Source: Ctena decussata (Eukaryota; Mollusca; Bivalvia; Lucinida; Lucinidae). Taken from it: a stretch of DNA of 64,000 nucleotides. This document shows, piece after piece, positions 33,858 through 44,658 of this stretch. Where the stretch lies: positions 117,531,842-117,595,841 of the forward strand of contig OZ022500.1 in NCBI GenBank assembly GCA_963989385.1. The letters run 5' to 3'. Every line of letters starts with the position of its first letter. Position 1 is the stretch's first letter. A program made the translations under genes and the position numbers. The notes below the pieces were generated by a model. It was not told the DNA's origin and made no database searches. It worked only from the letters and a program-made list of their open reading frames with translations.

Positions 33858-33917
33858 CTTTATCAGTCGAGTAAAGCTAGGGGAGTCATTAACGGCAAAA
33901 CACATCACAGCAACATC
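33858..33917 (-). CDS. Divergent Rho-like GTPase gene B, 20-residue exon
   Basis: Between a TTATCCACACAG acceptor and a GTTCGT donor, phase 0. It reads DVAVMCFAVNDSPSF and then TRLIK. The equivalent Rac1 exon reads DVFLICFSL and has the same boundaries, so position and phase are conserved although about half of the residues differ. Confidence 0.8.
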
Positions 33918-34216
33918 CTGTGTGGATAAGATGCAAAATTAGATTTTCAGGTTAAAATAAAGATATAGTATATCAATTCCAAGGAACCAATATAGCAGCA
34001 ATACCCTTCTTTTGATTTTTCTTATAGCGGTACCTTGTATGCATGAATGATGTAAGCTACGTCGTTTATATCCATAATGGCAATATGAACATATATCGCA
34101 AACCACATATTTTGCCATGAGCAACTTCGTAAACATCAGTCAGGGGGGAGTGGAGAGAAGAGGGGCTCGGGTCCGGTCGGGCGATAATGTTGAGTAACTT
34201 TCCGTGCTAGGGCGTC

Positions 34217-35060
34217 CCACTGGGCACACAACGTTTTATCATATACTTTCACTAGTATTGCCCTTGATACTAGGTATTTGGCCCAACCATTATAGCCCTG
34301 TCACAAAGCGCTGTTCAGCCCTGTTGACCAAAAGCCACGTGTAGGGCCGAGATCACCTCACGTATAGGGCGGGTCAGAAATATCTCAGCCCTGGTATCAG
34401 CCCTCAAATTTGGCGCCAACGTCAAGTATTGTCGCCGACGTCATCAAAACAATTCAGCGGGCTAAAAGACGTCTGCCGCCATGTTTTATTGCCGCACGTC
34501 AAAGGTTGAAAGTGGACACGCAGAGGCCATGTAGTTTGTTCTAATACCAGAAAACTATTCTCAGTAAGTTTTATTTTGTAATTTTAGCCATTTACGATTA
34601 AAATACCTAACAATTTTGTTGTGTTTAGCCTACATGCTTTTATGCTCAGTTGTACTTCAAGCTGGAAGAAAAATGGCGGCACGGCTCACCATCCATGATC
34701 TTCCGACTCGACCATCTTCATGTCATTTCATCCAATAAAAAGAGAAAGAGAAAAACAGATAAAATTTATTGGAACGAAAAATATTGCAATATTTCTTACA
34801 AAAGTTCAATTTCTATAAGAAAGTATATGATAAAAAGATCATAACACGGTTGTTTCGATCCCAGCCCTGATCTCAGCCCTCGGACCGTATCAGCCCTCGC
34901 CCTTCGGGCTCGGGCCGATACGGTCAACTCGGGCTGAGATCAGGGCTGGGATCAAAACAACTGTGTAATAATCTATATGAATCAACATCAAGTCAACGTT
35001 GATTCGACGTCATCACGTCGATCAACGTTGATTCAATGTAGATTCAACGTGTGTCTGCTG
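34217..35060. mobile_element. CCCAGCAGGCAC-type palindrome split by inserted DNA
   Basis: CCCACTGGGCACACAACG at the left edge pairs with CAACGTGTGTCTGCTGGG at the right edge. The usual TTGATTCAACGT interior is only on the right (34978-35045). About 730 bases in between look like later insertions, including the hairpin at 34845-34968. Boundaries are approximate. Confidence 0.5.
34845..34968. mobile_element. Hairpin MITE with ATCCCAGCCCTGATCTCAGC arms
   Basis: ACACGGTTGTTTCGATCCCA mirrors TGGGATCAAAACAACTGTGT, and the arms fold over GATACGG/CCGTATC to a short loop. CAGCCCTG motifs also occur at 34300-34400, suggesting a larger element. Confidence 0.65.
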
Positions 35061-35157
35061 GGGGACCTACTGATTTGCATAATTGTAGCGTGCGTGTAGT
35101 AGTTGCGGGTGGGGGTTGTTTGGACAGTTGTTCTCTATCCTGTCTCTTATCTTTTTC

Positions 35158-35175
35158 CCTCTCTCTCTCTCTCTG
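35158..35175. repeat. (CT)n microsatellite
   Basis: CTCTCT tract inside an intron of gene B. Confidence 0.8.
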
Positions 35176-35545
35176 GGAGACGATCCGATGCAGACTTAAA
35201 TACTGTCTAAAAGGGTCGTTTTTAACAAGAAACAACCAATCAACCAAATTCGCCAACACCAGCGAGAATCCGACGAATATCGATATCTGCCTTATCCGCC
35301 CTTTGCAGCGAAGTTTCAGCAGACATAATATAGAATAAAATAAGAAATGCAGAATCCGACCTGCCGGACACATTATGTGCATATATAGCAATATTATTAT
35401 AACATGCTAACATACACAAGTATGAATAAGATACAGAAATAAGTCATCGACTTATATAGAGGTTTTTAAAGCGTAAACCGCTGCTCTAGAACAGTCTGCT
35501 CTGAGTAACTACTATCCAAATAGTCAGGGAATGAATGATACTTGC

Positions 35546-35660
35546 CATAGATGGATATGCTAATGGTCTAAGCCTGTCATAATCTTCATCTCCCGGCACC
35601 TCATCAACAGTCAAGTTCACTGTCGTCCCATTCACTGTTCGGCTCACAGTCATCTCGTAC
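35546..35660 (-). CDS. Divergent Rho-like GTPase gene B, switch II exon
   Basis: Enters in phase 2 after a TAATTTTTAG acceptor and ends in phase 0 at ATG followed by GCAAGT, a rare GC donor. It reads GYEMTVSRTVNGTTVNL, then TVDEVPGDEDYDRLRPLAYP. EDYDRLRP identifies the exon as Rho-type switch II. In Rac the preceding residues are WDTAGQ. Here the G3 Asp is replaced by Glu, the Thr-Ala pair by Val-Pro, and the catalytic Gln by Asp. Switch I residues after the conserved IPT are also unusual. GTP hydrolysis may be weak or absent (inference from family biochemistry). Confidence 0.85.
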
Positions 35661-36412
35661 CTAAAAATTACCGTTTGTAAACAATTTACACTCGATATCT
35701 CAGTCGTGGTTCGTTTCAAACTATTGATATTTCAAAGTAAATTTTCTGGTCCCAGAAAATTTACTTTGAGATATATACAAGAGTTGAAATGTAAAGAAAA
35801 ATAGGAATTATATCTAATGTATATTCTTTGATATAAGAGGGTACTTTGAGATATCAGTGTTTGAGATAACCAGAGTCAACTATATCAAATTCAGGATAGC
35901 CATGGCAGATTAATGAGAAATGCAATATATGGGGTGCTGTTACTGTACCGGACTCTCCTTCAGCTGACGAACTTCGATGAGACGACGTAAAACAGGAAAG
36001 CATGCATATATATGAGGTTATGAATTAAAAAAAATAGGCATATCAGTGATATATTATTCAATATTGGCTTCTTCTGAACAACGAACAACTTAACTATGCC
36101 ACTTATTTCATCCTGTGAAGACTGAAAACCCGTGTTGGGGACATAATTTAATCAGTGAAAATCCAGTTCAGACGCAGCAGAATGCAGCGTCCGATCAGGG
36201 ATTACTAGAAACTAGAAATGGACTCATCCAAATGACGAGGATGGACAAGTCCAAAATTAAAAAAAAGGTGAAAGGAAAACAAGAGTCATAGCGGCCCGCT
36301 TCGTGAGTCATGTGGACTATTTGTCCAATTTCCTTAAAAATATTTATAATGTTCATTATTAAAATGGATAACTTGCGATTTTATGTCCTATAAACAGCAC
36401 TCCATTTACATC

Positions 36413-36695
36413 ATGACGATTGTTGTTGTGTTATTGTTTAACGTCCACGGTAAACAGCTCTGGTCATGTCGAGACGGGGAGGTTAACCTAACCACACTAT
36501 TCCTGGGCAGGCTTAGACCTCTTAAGCGGTTAACCAGTACTAAGTGCACTTACTTTCACAAGTAACTGATCTGACAACTGCCCTTCTTGAATAAGCGGAA
36601 GGAGAAATGAAAGTAAGTGGCCGGACCGGGTATCGAAACCAGGACCTCTGGTTTAAAAATCATGCGTCCTACCGACTGCGCTACGCGGCCGGGCA
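36413..36695 (-). mobile_element. tRNA-derived SINE, family 1 (copy 2)
   Basis: Same body as the copies at 1037 and 40340. On the minus strand the tRNA-like head reads GCCGCGTAGCGCAGTCGG, an anticodon loop with TTT (Lys-like), then a B box altered to GGTTTCGATACC. Confidence 0.8.
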
Positions 36696-36699
36696 TATC

Positions 36700-36802
36700 A
36701 GGACGATGGGACGGTGATATATAAAGGCTGTGTACAATGGAACCCCGTTTACGGTCGGAAAGATTCCCGCCTCCAGCGGGGCACGAACCCGGGACGTATA
36801 TA
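36700..36802 (-). mobile_element. tRNA-derived SINE, family 2, fragment
   Basis: On the minus strand CCCGGGTTCGTGCCCCGC is the T-arm/B box, followed by the family body with CCGTAAACGGGGTTCCATTG and ACAGCCTTTATA. The A-box half is missing. Abuts the family-1 SINE. Confidence 0.65.
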
Positions 36803-37055
36803 AGTAAACACTTTTGAAAAGATATACCGTAAAATTTAATTATTGGGACACCAAAAAAATACCGTTATTGACAAAAACACAACAACAGTACAGTTTGGTT
36901 TTACATGCAAGGATGCGTCTAAAAGATCTGGATGGAATGGCAAACCGTGTAGATCCTGGTCATGTTTTTCCTGTAGGAGCAGTCTAATCTGTGTCATAAC
37001 TGTCTGTCCCAATACTAATAACTTTTACAGTAGATTAAAAAATGATAATACTTAC

Positions 37056-37124
37056 CCAGTTGGGATGTACTCTGTGAACTTCCCCTCAGCGAACCGAATT
37101 CTCAGAGAAGACTTTCCAACACCT
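37056..37124 (-). CDS. Divergent Rho-like GTPase gene B, P-loop/switch I exon
   Basis: Begins in phase 2 after acceptor TACTTTTGACAG and ends in phase 2 at GTAAGT. It reads GVGKSSLRIRFAEGKFTEYI and then PT. Rac1 splits its P-loop codons at exactly this point and phase, so the full P-loop would be GDG joined to GVGKS if the missing first exon is normal. An ATG ten codons upstream of the Lys of GKS lies before the splice acceptor and would not give a proper P-loop, so I do not treat it as the start. The first exon (start Met through GDG) was not found upstream. Confidence 0.82.
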
Positions 37125-37256
37125 CTGTCAAAAGTACACATATATACGTCTCAAGAAGTTTCGCATCACCATATATTTCCCGTAGACATAATACAAATCT
37201 ACTTATTTACTAGGGATATATAACCAAAGCCTGACTTTGCTTTGCTTTCTGGCCCA

Positions 37257-37489
37257 GAGGTAATAAAACCTGAGTACATTCTCAAACTCAAAATAAAGCA
37301 CACTGATTGGCTGCTTCCGAGCATGTATTCTCAAACTCAAAATAAAGCACACTGAATGGCTGCTTCCGAGCACATGCTCGGAAGCAGCCAATCAGTGTGC
37401 TTTATTTTGAGTTTGAGATATGTGCTCGGAAGCAGCCAATCAGTGTGCTTTATTTTGAGTTTGAGATTATTCTCAAGTTTTATAACCTC
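37257..37489. mobile_element. GAGGTTATAA hairpin MITE, enlarged copy
   Basis: The outer ends match 26368-26503. The CAAACTCAAAATAAAGCACA arm is present twice on each side, so this copy has an internal duplication or nested insertion of the same family. Confidence 0.75.
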
Positions 37490-38109
37490 GAACCCTGGGT
37501 TTCTGTGACTTACACATTACTGTCTCAATAAACATCTGACAAAGTTTGAGGGCTTTGAGGCCAGCACTAATCCTGTCGGGACAAGGATAAGTTTTTGACG
37601 GACTAATGGTATAGGCTCTTAACAAAAGTAAAAAGTATGCAAAGACCAGGAACTGAAACAATCAAAATCCAAATCCAGCCCTCAAACCATAGTTGGAAAC
37701 AAATAAGATTACAAATAATCAAGATACAAAGAACATATGGCCAAACCCTATGGAAAATCGTTCAAAACTAGGTGTTTACTCCAGGTAGACGGAATCATAA
37801 TTATCATATCGAAAAATAGGAATATGAATTCATGAAAAGATTATTGTCTTTCACTGTAACCCGTATATATTTTACACAAGTGAAGTAAGATTGTATTGCA
37901 TTAGCTCTACGGAGATGCTAATTAAAATTCTTTTGAGAAGAACTCGTTTTGAACAGGCTCGTAAAAATTCGTGAATTCGTGAATTCTTTTGGCTGGTCAG
38001 ATATCTGGTGAAATGAATTGGTTATAAGTCAATGATACCGGACATCACTAGAAACGAACTAAACTTTTGATTTTGTCTTTTTCTCTTTTCCTACTGATCC
38101 TTTCTCATG

Positions 38110-38140
<31 letters not shown>

Positions 38141-38800
38141 TTGTACAAGTACAGAAAAATCTCGCTATTAATACCACTCGAAATTAAGACCACTTCACTA
38201 TTAAGACCGGTCTTTGCCAGTTCTGCACATAGTAAGAGTCGGTACAATTCCGGCATTATACTGCGCAAAGTTGTGTTACAATTCCGAAAATTCTAGAATT
38301 GCGCTAAGGATGCGATTAGATTTATCGGACAGGAAATAAAAGTGTCTCTGTGTAAAGTGGAAATTTTTGGGTCAAAGTTAGAATGGGTCTTTTATTGAAA
38401 GAGAAATGTTGAAATGAAAAAAAGATATGACATTAGACACAAGGAAATGACAATGCTTCATGTTTTTATATTGTTATTATTATTATTATTATTATTGCAT
38501 TGAAGAATCGTCAAGAAAATGACATCGTTTTACACCTAACAGGGCTATTTTATTGTTTTCCTGATGGCGTTTCGTGTCCAGCATCTAATGTTACTTACAT
38601 ATATTAATCATATGACGTCGCTGTTATTCAGTGGATAACGTCGTGTCATAAAAATCGTATGACCACACGTGTAATAACACTTTGGCGCGTACACGTAACG
38701 TCATTGACAACGTCCATGTCAACAATGCGTTTTCATATTGAAATATTGTTCAGTTTGAAGGCGTTAAAATCTCATTTTAATGGGTCATATGATAAACAGA
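37490..38800. other. Upstream of gene B: no exon seen; microsatellites
   Basis: This stretch should contain the first exon of gene B if its first intron is short, but I could not find a GDG-ending exon. A (CT)n tract is at 38109-38140 and a (TTA)n tract at 38473-38496. Otherwise unremarkable. Confidence 0.5.
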
Positions 38801-38809
38801 ATCTTTCAC

Positions 38810-38930
38810 TCGTGGTCATTTCATATGACATTTATGAAACTCGCCGAAGGCTCGTTTCATAAATTTCATATGAAATGACCACTCGCCGAAGGCTCGTTTC
38901 ATAAATTTCATATGAAATGACCACTCGTGT
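38810..38930. repeat. Hairpin with duplicated arm around CTCGCCGAAGGCTCG
   Basis: GGTCATTTCATATGACATTT mirrors ATTTCATATGAAATGACC. A unit of about 50 bases, CTCGCCGAAGGCTCGTTTCA and on, is then repeated in direct orientation. Probably the end of a palindromic element that starts near 38590. Confidence 0.6.
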
Positions 38931-39184
38931 AACATGTGTAAGATCCACTATATATTGAAAAATATTTTTTCTCAAATTTGAAATATCGCTTAATTTTAAT
39001 GTGTAGCGCTTATCGTGTATGTGTATATCTTTAATATATTTCTAAAGATATAGAACAAATATGACAGGTATATATTTAGCTATATAGTATGCTTGTGCTA
39101 CGCATAATAGAGCTAGTCGGATGAACTTTTTATGACAAACTCGCAAAAGGACACGCGTCATTCTCATCAGTCGCCGGTATAACA

Positions 39185-39421
39185 GAGCCGCGACGCGACA
39201 AAACCAACAAATTGATATGTGCGCCCCGCGATGACTCAGATCAGCCTGGGCATTTGCCCAGTCTGATCAGAGCCTTTGGTATGCGCGTATATGGTAGCTA
39301 AGGGTCTAAGCTACCTCCGTGCGGACAGCGAAGACTCTGACAAGACTGAGCAATACCCAGGCTGATCTGAGTCTTCACTTGGCGAACATGTCACTTTGCT
39401 GGTTTTACCGTGTCGCGGGTC
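39185..39421. mobile_element. GAGCCGCGACACG hairpin MITE, copy 5
   Basis: GAGCCGCGACGCGACAAAAC to GGTTTTACCGTGTCGCGGGTC. Inner arms as in the other copies. Confidence 0.8.
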
Positions 39422-39424
39422 GAT

Positions 39425-40329
39425 TTACATTTCCGGGTGACTGAGGTAGAGAAAACAGAAAGAACTCACATGTTTCCGATCAGAAGACATCTGATAGTTG
39501 ATGTTCCCATTTCCAAACAGAAACATATTCTAATTAATTTGTGATAGTAGTATATGTTTACTACAAAAGCAATCGGAAAGTTATATGTAACACATTTTAC
39601 AAGTGCATGTGTATATGTCATTGACGAGTACTACCGGTTTTATACAAATATACGCGAAAAGTCGTTTCGTGTCTGTGAAGTAAAAACGACCCTTCACTAG
39701 TCTAATGAGATTTGTAAATATTCATGCTGTACGGTAAAAAATCATTTCATGACTATATTCGGCGAATTTCGAGCTCAGTCCGATGATGTTTTCTTGCATT
39801 CATTTTTTTTTGATTTGGTGATTTTCTACAGAGGTTAGACATCTAAGCAGACTTGTGACCACAAAACAGGTCCAGAGCCAGATAAAGGAAAATCAATTGT
39901 CAGGAAAAAAAAGAGACTCTGTGATAAACAATTTTATTTAGTTAGTTATATCTATACTGATCTCAGCGAAGAAAAAATAATTTGGGAGTTATCAAAACCT
40001 TTTTTTTCTACGTTTTAGGCCTACTACGTTTTGAATACGTGCTTCTACGTTTTTCTACGTGTACGGTATATCGAAATACCACGCTTGATTTGATCAAACA
40101 TAGCAGGGCCAAGTACATGGCCATATTTAGCTGTATGTAAGTTACGTTTTCACACCTAGCCCTAAATACCTGAAATTGAGACTGAGCTCAAGGCGTTTCA
40201 TAGAACATAAAATCGTATTAGAGATGTTCCAGATAAGCTTAACGTATAACGTTATTTACCGTATTGACGAAAACCAATACGGTAACTACCTAAACGATGA
40301 CTACGGAGGCTTCTAAGTGATGTAAATGT
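39425..40329. other. No gene seen
   Basis: About 900 bases without a long open frame, recognisable RNA gene or repeat family. Confidence 0.5.
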
Positions 40330-40339
40330 GTGTGTATTT

Positions 40340-40612
40340 GGTTGGTTGGTTGATTTGATGCTTAACGTCCACGGTAAACAACTAAGATCATGTCGGGACG
40401 GTCAGTTAACCTAACCACACTATTCCTGGGCAGGCTTAGACCTCCTAAGCGGTTAACCAGTACTAAGTGCACATTCTTTCGCCAGTAACTGACAACTGCC
40501 CTTCTTGAATAAGCGGAAGGAGAAACGAAAGTATGTGGCCAGACCGGGATTCGAACCCAGGACCTCTGACTTAAGAGTCAGGTGCCCTACCGATTGCGCT
40601 ATCCGGCCCGGC
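40340..40612 (-). mobile_element. tRNA-derived SINE, family 1 (copy 3) with exact target duplication
   Basis: Flanked by GTGTGTATTT at 40330-40339 and 40613-40622, an exact 10-bp target duplication. The (CAAC)n tail at the low-coordinate end and the tRNA head at the other end show minus-strand orientation. The most intact of the three copies. Confidence 0.9.
40537..40608 (-). other. tRNA-Lys(CUU)-like head of the SINE
   Basis: A 72-base stretch folds into a cloverleaf. Acceptor GGCCGGA pairs with TCTGGCC allowing G-U. The D arm starts GCGC. The anticodon stem CTGAC encloses loop TCTTAAG with CTT. The T arm is CTGGGTTCGAATCCCGG. It sits inside a SINE with body and tail, so it is a retroposon head rather than a tRNA gene. 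Confidence 0.75.
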
Positions 40613-40860
40613 GTGTGTATTTGACGCAGACCTCTGCACTTGGAATAAAAACCATTTCGCCTCGCTATTATGTCTATACGTGCGGATTTTACCACGAGAA
40701 CTTTATTTTCATTAATGTTTGCGGAGACAAAAATTCACGGTTTCGCAATTAAGGCATATTCAAGGGTATTAAAGCCCGCGGATTCCTTATGTTTTCGTAT
40801 TATTCCTTCATAAATCATCGCGTTCGCGGGCATTTAAGTATGCACTTTTCTGTTTGCCGC

Positions 40861-40897
<37 letters not shown>
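40861..40897. repeat. Poly-A tract
   Basis: A run of about 35 A. Confidence 0.9.
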
Positions 40898-40898
<1 letters not shown>

Positions 40899-41544
40899 AC
40901 TACACTCGAAAATTTTACCGTTACATTATTCGCCTAAAAATCTGATAAGTTTTTGTCCGCTAGTCTCCTTGATACTGTTTTCAAACATTACTTTTTATGG
41001 TACCTGGTTCTTTTATGGTTTATCAAATTGTAGCTGTTGTTTTTATTTTTGAGAATCTAACCCCTAGGAAACATTTTAATCCGTTTTTAAACGCGAAAAT
41101 AAGATTATGCAAAATTTTATGGAAACACAGCATTCAATAACCCAGAAAGCATGTTTTTCTTTTGTTTGTTTTTTTTGGCGTGTGACATTAAACAAGTTTG
41201 GTGTACGAGAGTACCCAGTTCGTGGCCTTAGGACTAGGTGGACGGGGCGGGGTGGGGTGGGGGGACAAATATTTAAAGAAAATAATCTGACATTTAACTA
41301 TAAAGGCCCCTGCAGGTGTTGGTCTAGCATCAGAACTTCGTATGTTTATTTATTATTATTATCATTAATAGTAGTAGTAATAGTGTTTGTTTAGTATTAC
41401 CCTTTTAACCTGTAAAACCATTAAATTTCGTGAAATCAGTCCGTTTGTGCGCCTATCTGCCTGTGTGCATGGCTAAAACAATCTCACCTGCCTAGCTACT
41501 GTACCTATTAACTTGGGTGCTTCCGAAGTATATTTGTTCAGGAA

Positions 41545-41548
<4 letters not shown>

Positions 41549-41598
<50 letters not shown>
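41549..41598. repeat. (GT)n microsatellite
   Basis: About 25 GT units. Corresponds to the (CA)n tract at 62880-62926 in the inverted copy. Confidence 0.95.
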
Positions 41599-41601
<3 letters not shown>

Positions 41602-42450
41602 TACATTGGTATAAAGAGCTTTACTGCTCATAACTAGTATACATCCCATATAAGTACATTCTCTGCTGTTTATAGATAAACAACAATAATAAAAAATAAT
41701 TAAATAAATGAAATGAGTATTAAATTAAATAAGTCCAAATAAACTAAATCCACTAATTGCATACAGCGGATGGCCTGGTCTGACTGGATTCATTGTTCGC
41801 CTTTGATGCACGTGTCCCAGGTTTTGACTCCCATATGTCCAATCAATTTAAATTGATAGGAAACGTTTTCAGACAAAGCAGTTTAGCGGCAATAACCGAA
41901 CTGTGTGCGGGACTTGCACAACGAAAGATTGATTATTTATCCATATCATAAATTATTTGTCTCAATGTCATGGCGCCTGGTGCAACGCATAATTGAGTTT
42001 TAACCTTGTGTTGGCCATGCATTTTTTGTTGTGGGCGTTAGATGATGACAGGTAGATAACTGACAGTTTGCCTATGTGTATTTTCAATGTATCTGTAAAC
42101 TGCTTAAAATACTTCCCATAGTTAAAGGGAATTAAATGACTAAAGAATAATAAATCTTTTGAGAAAAAATGAGTTTTATGTTGAAAGAATTCCAGTTTGA
42201 AATGTCATTGAAAACTTTATGGAGCCTGGCCAACACTGTTTTGTCATGCTCCGATACCCACGGCATCATAAATCTGTTACTATAGCAACTAATAGTTCTT
42301 ATTGATGTCAAAGTGACGTCATGTAGACGCCATTCTGACAAGGTACTAGGCATAACAGTTGGTAATTTCATAATATCTCAGACGTCACTGGTATAGGAGC
42401 ATGCTCCGCCAATTTTTCACTGATATAAAATACTAAAATTCTTGAGCAAC

Positions 42451-42533
42451 CTGGATTCAACCATGATTCAACGTCATGACGTTGAATCAGGGTTTATTCA
42501 AGGTTAATTCAACCTTGTATGCCTGCTGGGCTC
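42451..42533. mobile_element. Palindromic TTGAATCA MITE, one end degraded
   Basis: TTCAACGTCATGACGTTGAA core and TATGCCTGCTGGGC right end of the CCCAGCAGGCAC family. Followed by a CT/CTTT-rich tract (42534-42562). Confidence 0.6.
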
Positions 42534-42649
42534 TCTCTCTCTTTCTTTCTTTCTCTTTCTCTGAATAGTTAACTTTTATTTTCAGCTCTTATTACATAAT
42601 ACCCATGTCTAACCTAAGAGTAATGCAGAATTTGAATTTGAATTTGAGA

Positions 42650-42658
42650 TTTTTTTAA
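42650..42658. repeat. Left 9-bp target duplication of second foldback
   Basis: TTTTTTTAA, repeated at 44024-44032. Low-complexity, so weaker evidence than for the large element, but the homologous site at about 55996-56004 carries one T/A run without the insert. Confidence 0.7.
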
Positions 42659-44023
42659 GGAAGAAGCTAGTGACAGACGTCTGTCACTAGCCAATGTTCG
42701 TTAAATTTGCTGCTGCCAGTCGTCTGCCACTAGCCAGTTATCGCTAAATTTGCTACTGACAGACGTCTGGCACCAGCCAATATACGTTGAATTTGCTAGT
42801 GACAGACATCTGTAAATTTAGCAAATATTTGAAGTTTCAGTTTAGAGAAGTTATGATTATCATGAGCCACCTAGGTTTCAACCTCGTTCAAGTTGACCGA
42901 AGGAACATCGCTCATGGGTCCAGAAGGCGTGGGTTTGAGGCTGATATAGGTCGTGACTTTTGTTTAACATATGAATTATTTCACCCACATTATCATTGAT
43001 CCGAACTAGTCTACTGATCACAGTTGAAAAGATCGAAAATAATATGTGGAACGCCGATATACGGACAATCGTAAAAAACAATAAAATATTGTTGTGGACA
43101 ACGTCTGATGTTACACAATGCTTCATCCCTAGAGGAATATCGCATAGTCTTGTCCTTGTTCTAACGCGGGTATAGTCGGGACTCATATCTTAAAATAGCA
43201 GGATAACAGATTGTTCTGAAAATTTGAAGTCAGATTCACGGGTAAAGACTGTACAAATCTGTCCAGTTTCCAAACATCGTGACAAAAACAAATCTCCAGT
43301 TTTCCTACCACCACTTAATCCGTCAGAAAAAAAATCTAGACTTCCTTCAAGAGCAGAGAACACATTCAAAAGAAGAAACAAAGGAACATGGGCGGGGGGA
43401 GGGTGAGATGCGTACTTCGAAGTTTCGTCTACACAAGCTCATCAGTGGCCCTTACAAAATCTGATGACGAAAGCCAGAGAAAAGCATACTGTAACTTCTT
43501 CAATTTAATAAGGCAGTCGATGCAATGACTATGTAGTATCAAAAAGGGTCTAAATGATTAAAGAGTGATAATGTAGAATAAAAATCCAAACCATCCAAAA
43601 TGCTTCGACTTCTCAGAATATTTTTCATGATCTCAGAGGACAAAAATGAATCTACACAATGAGTGATGTACGAGGGGGCTTTACGACCGCCACATGGTGC
43701 AACACTAGCTGCGATGACGTCAAATTAAAATCTTAAAGAGTTCCTTCAAGAGCAAAGAACACATTTGAAAGAAGGAACATGGGCCATACAGATATATGCG
43801 TATACAAGCACGTAGGAACTACATTCACAAATGAGGAGAAAATGGTATGAATACAGTCATTTGATTTGAAACAAGCCAGGAACTAGCAAATTTATTGAGT
43901 TTTGCTAATAAACAGACGTCTGTCACTAGCAAATTAAACGAAAACTGGCTTGTGACAGACGTCTGTCTCTAGCAAATTCTTCGAATATTGGCTACTGACA
44001 GTCGTCTGTCACTAGCCACTCCG
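42659..44023. mobile_element. Second foldback-type element (1,365 bp)
   Basis: Both ends contain tandem copies of a roughly 50-bp unit around GCTAGTGACAGACGTCTGTC in opposite orientation: left about 42668-42830, right about 43877-44020. Left GCTAGTGACAGACGTCTGTC and AGCCAATGTTCG mirror right (reverse complement) GCTAGTGACAGACGACTGTC and AGCCAATATTCG. The flanking 9-bp repeats and the near-empty site in the inverted copy near 56000 define the insertion. The central kilobase carries a direct repeat (about 43340-43390 and 43740-43790, both with CCTTCAAGAGCA and GGAACATGGGC) and no transposase I recognise. Confidence 0.8.
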
Positions 44024-44186
44024 TTTTTTTAAACAAACAAATATCCTAAATTCATTTAAGTCTTTGTTAATTGTGTCCCACAAGCGAAATCTTTGCTTCT
44101 GCGTATCCCACACAATAGGCCTAATTCATAGGGTTCAAGGGTTCCAGCGATTGCATAAATTTACAGAAACTTATATGACACTGTTT

Positions 44187-44371
44187 GCCTATGTACCTTT
44201 TTTTTTGAGACGCTAGTCATAAATGGGTTAATCAAACTCAGCAATGTAAGAGTATTTCTAGGCTGAGCATGTACTGACGGACTGTGCACGTGTTCAAGCT
44301 GATCTGGGTATGTGCAGTTGTTTAGTGAATTTTATTTTCAAGACAGTTTTCACCCCTGTTTAACTACAATA
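44187..44371 (+). repeat. Direct repeat, copy 1
   Basis: Almost identical to 45388-45564 and related in reverse orientation to 27065-27240 of segment A. The local copy is therefore extra: segment C acquired a second copy of this stretch. Confidence 0.75.
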
Positions 44372-44396
44372 TATATATACAATACACTTCATACCA

Positions 44397-44481
44397 ACAT
44401 TGCGTCTCCGTTGAGCCAACGTCATGACGTTGAATCAACGTTGATTCAGTAATGGTTCAACCTTATTATGTGTGCTGGGTT
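44397..44481. mobile_element. CCCAGCAGGCAC palindrome at duplication edge (segment C)
   Basis: GAGCCAACGTCATGACGTTG to TATGTGTGCTGGG. The counterpart is 28140-28217. Confidence 0.6.
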
Positions 44482-44658
44482 GCTTATCTGACTTATTTGA
44501 ACAAACAAAGCACAACAGCAAAATGTTATTTTTCGTCTCGTATCTCTTAACATGAATGAGTTTTGTAAAAACAGAAAATTAATATTGCGTCGAATTAACA
44601 AATAACTTCTTACATTCGTTAATCATGTTATACGTATATTCCTGTGTTCCAGTGCTTT

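Larger units (their letters stand above)
40627..44130. repeat. Left copy (D) of second inverted segmental duplication
   Basis: CAGACCTCTGCACTTGGAAT at 40627 is the reverse complement of the window end at 64000. Similarity runs in mirrored order to about 55890. Copy D lacks the 5.6-kb DIRS-order element present in the other copy and carries the second foldback element, which the other copy lacks. Confidence 0.85.

Noticed and set aside
37056..37160. Gene B starting at the ATG just before FDRGVGKS
   Set aside because: That reading destroys the first half of the P-loop. A splice acceptor (TACTTTTGACAG) at the exact Rac1 exon boundary and phase explains the sequence better. I first read this as a mutated P-loop and withdrew that.
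40537..40608. Functional tRNA-Lys gene
   Set aside because: The cloverleaf is good, but it is the head of a SINE with body, (CAAC)n tail and target duplication.
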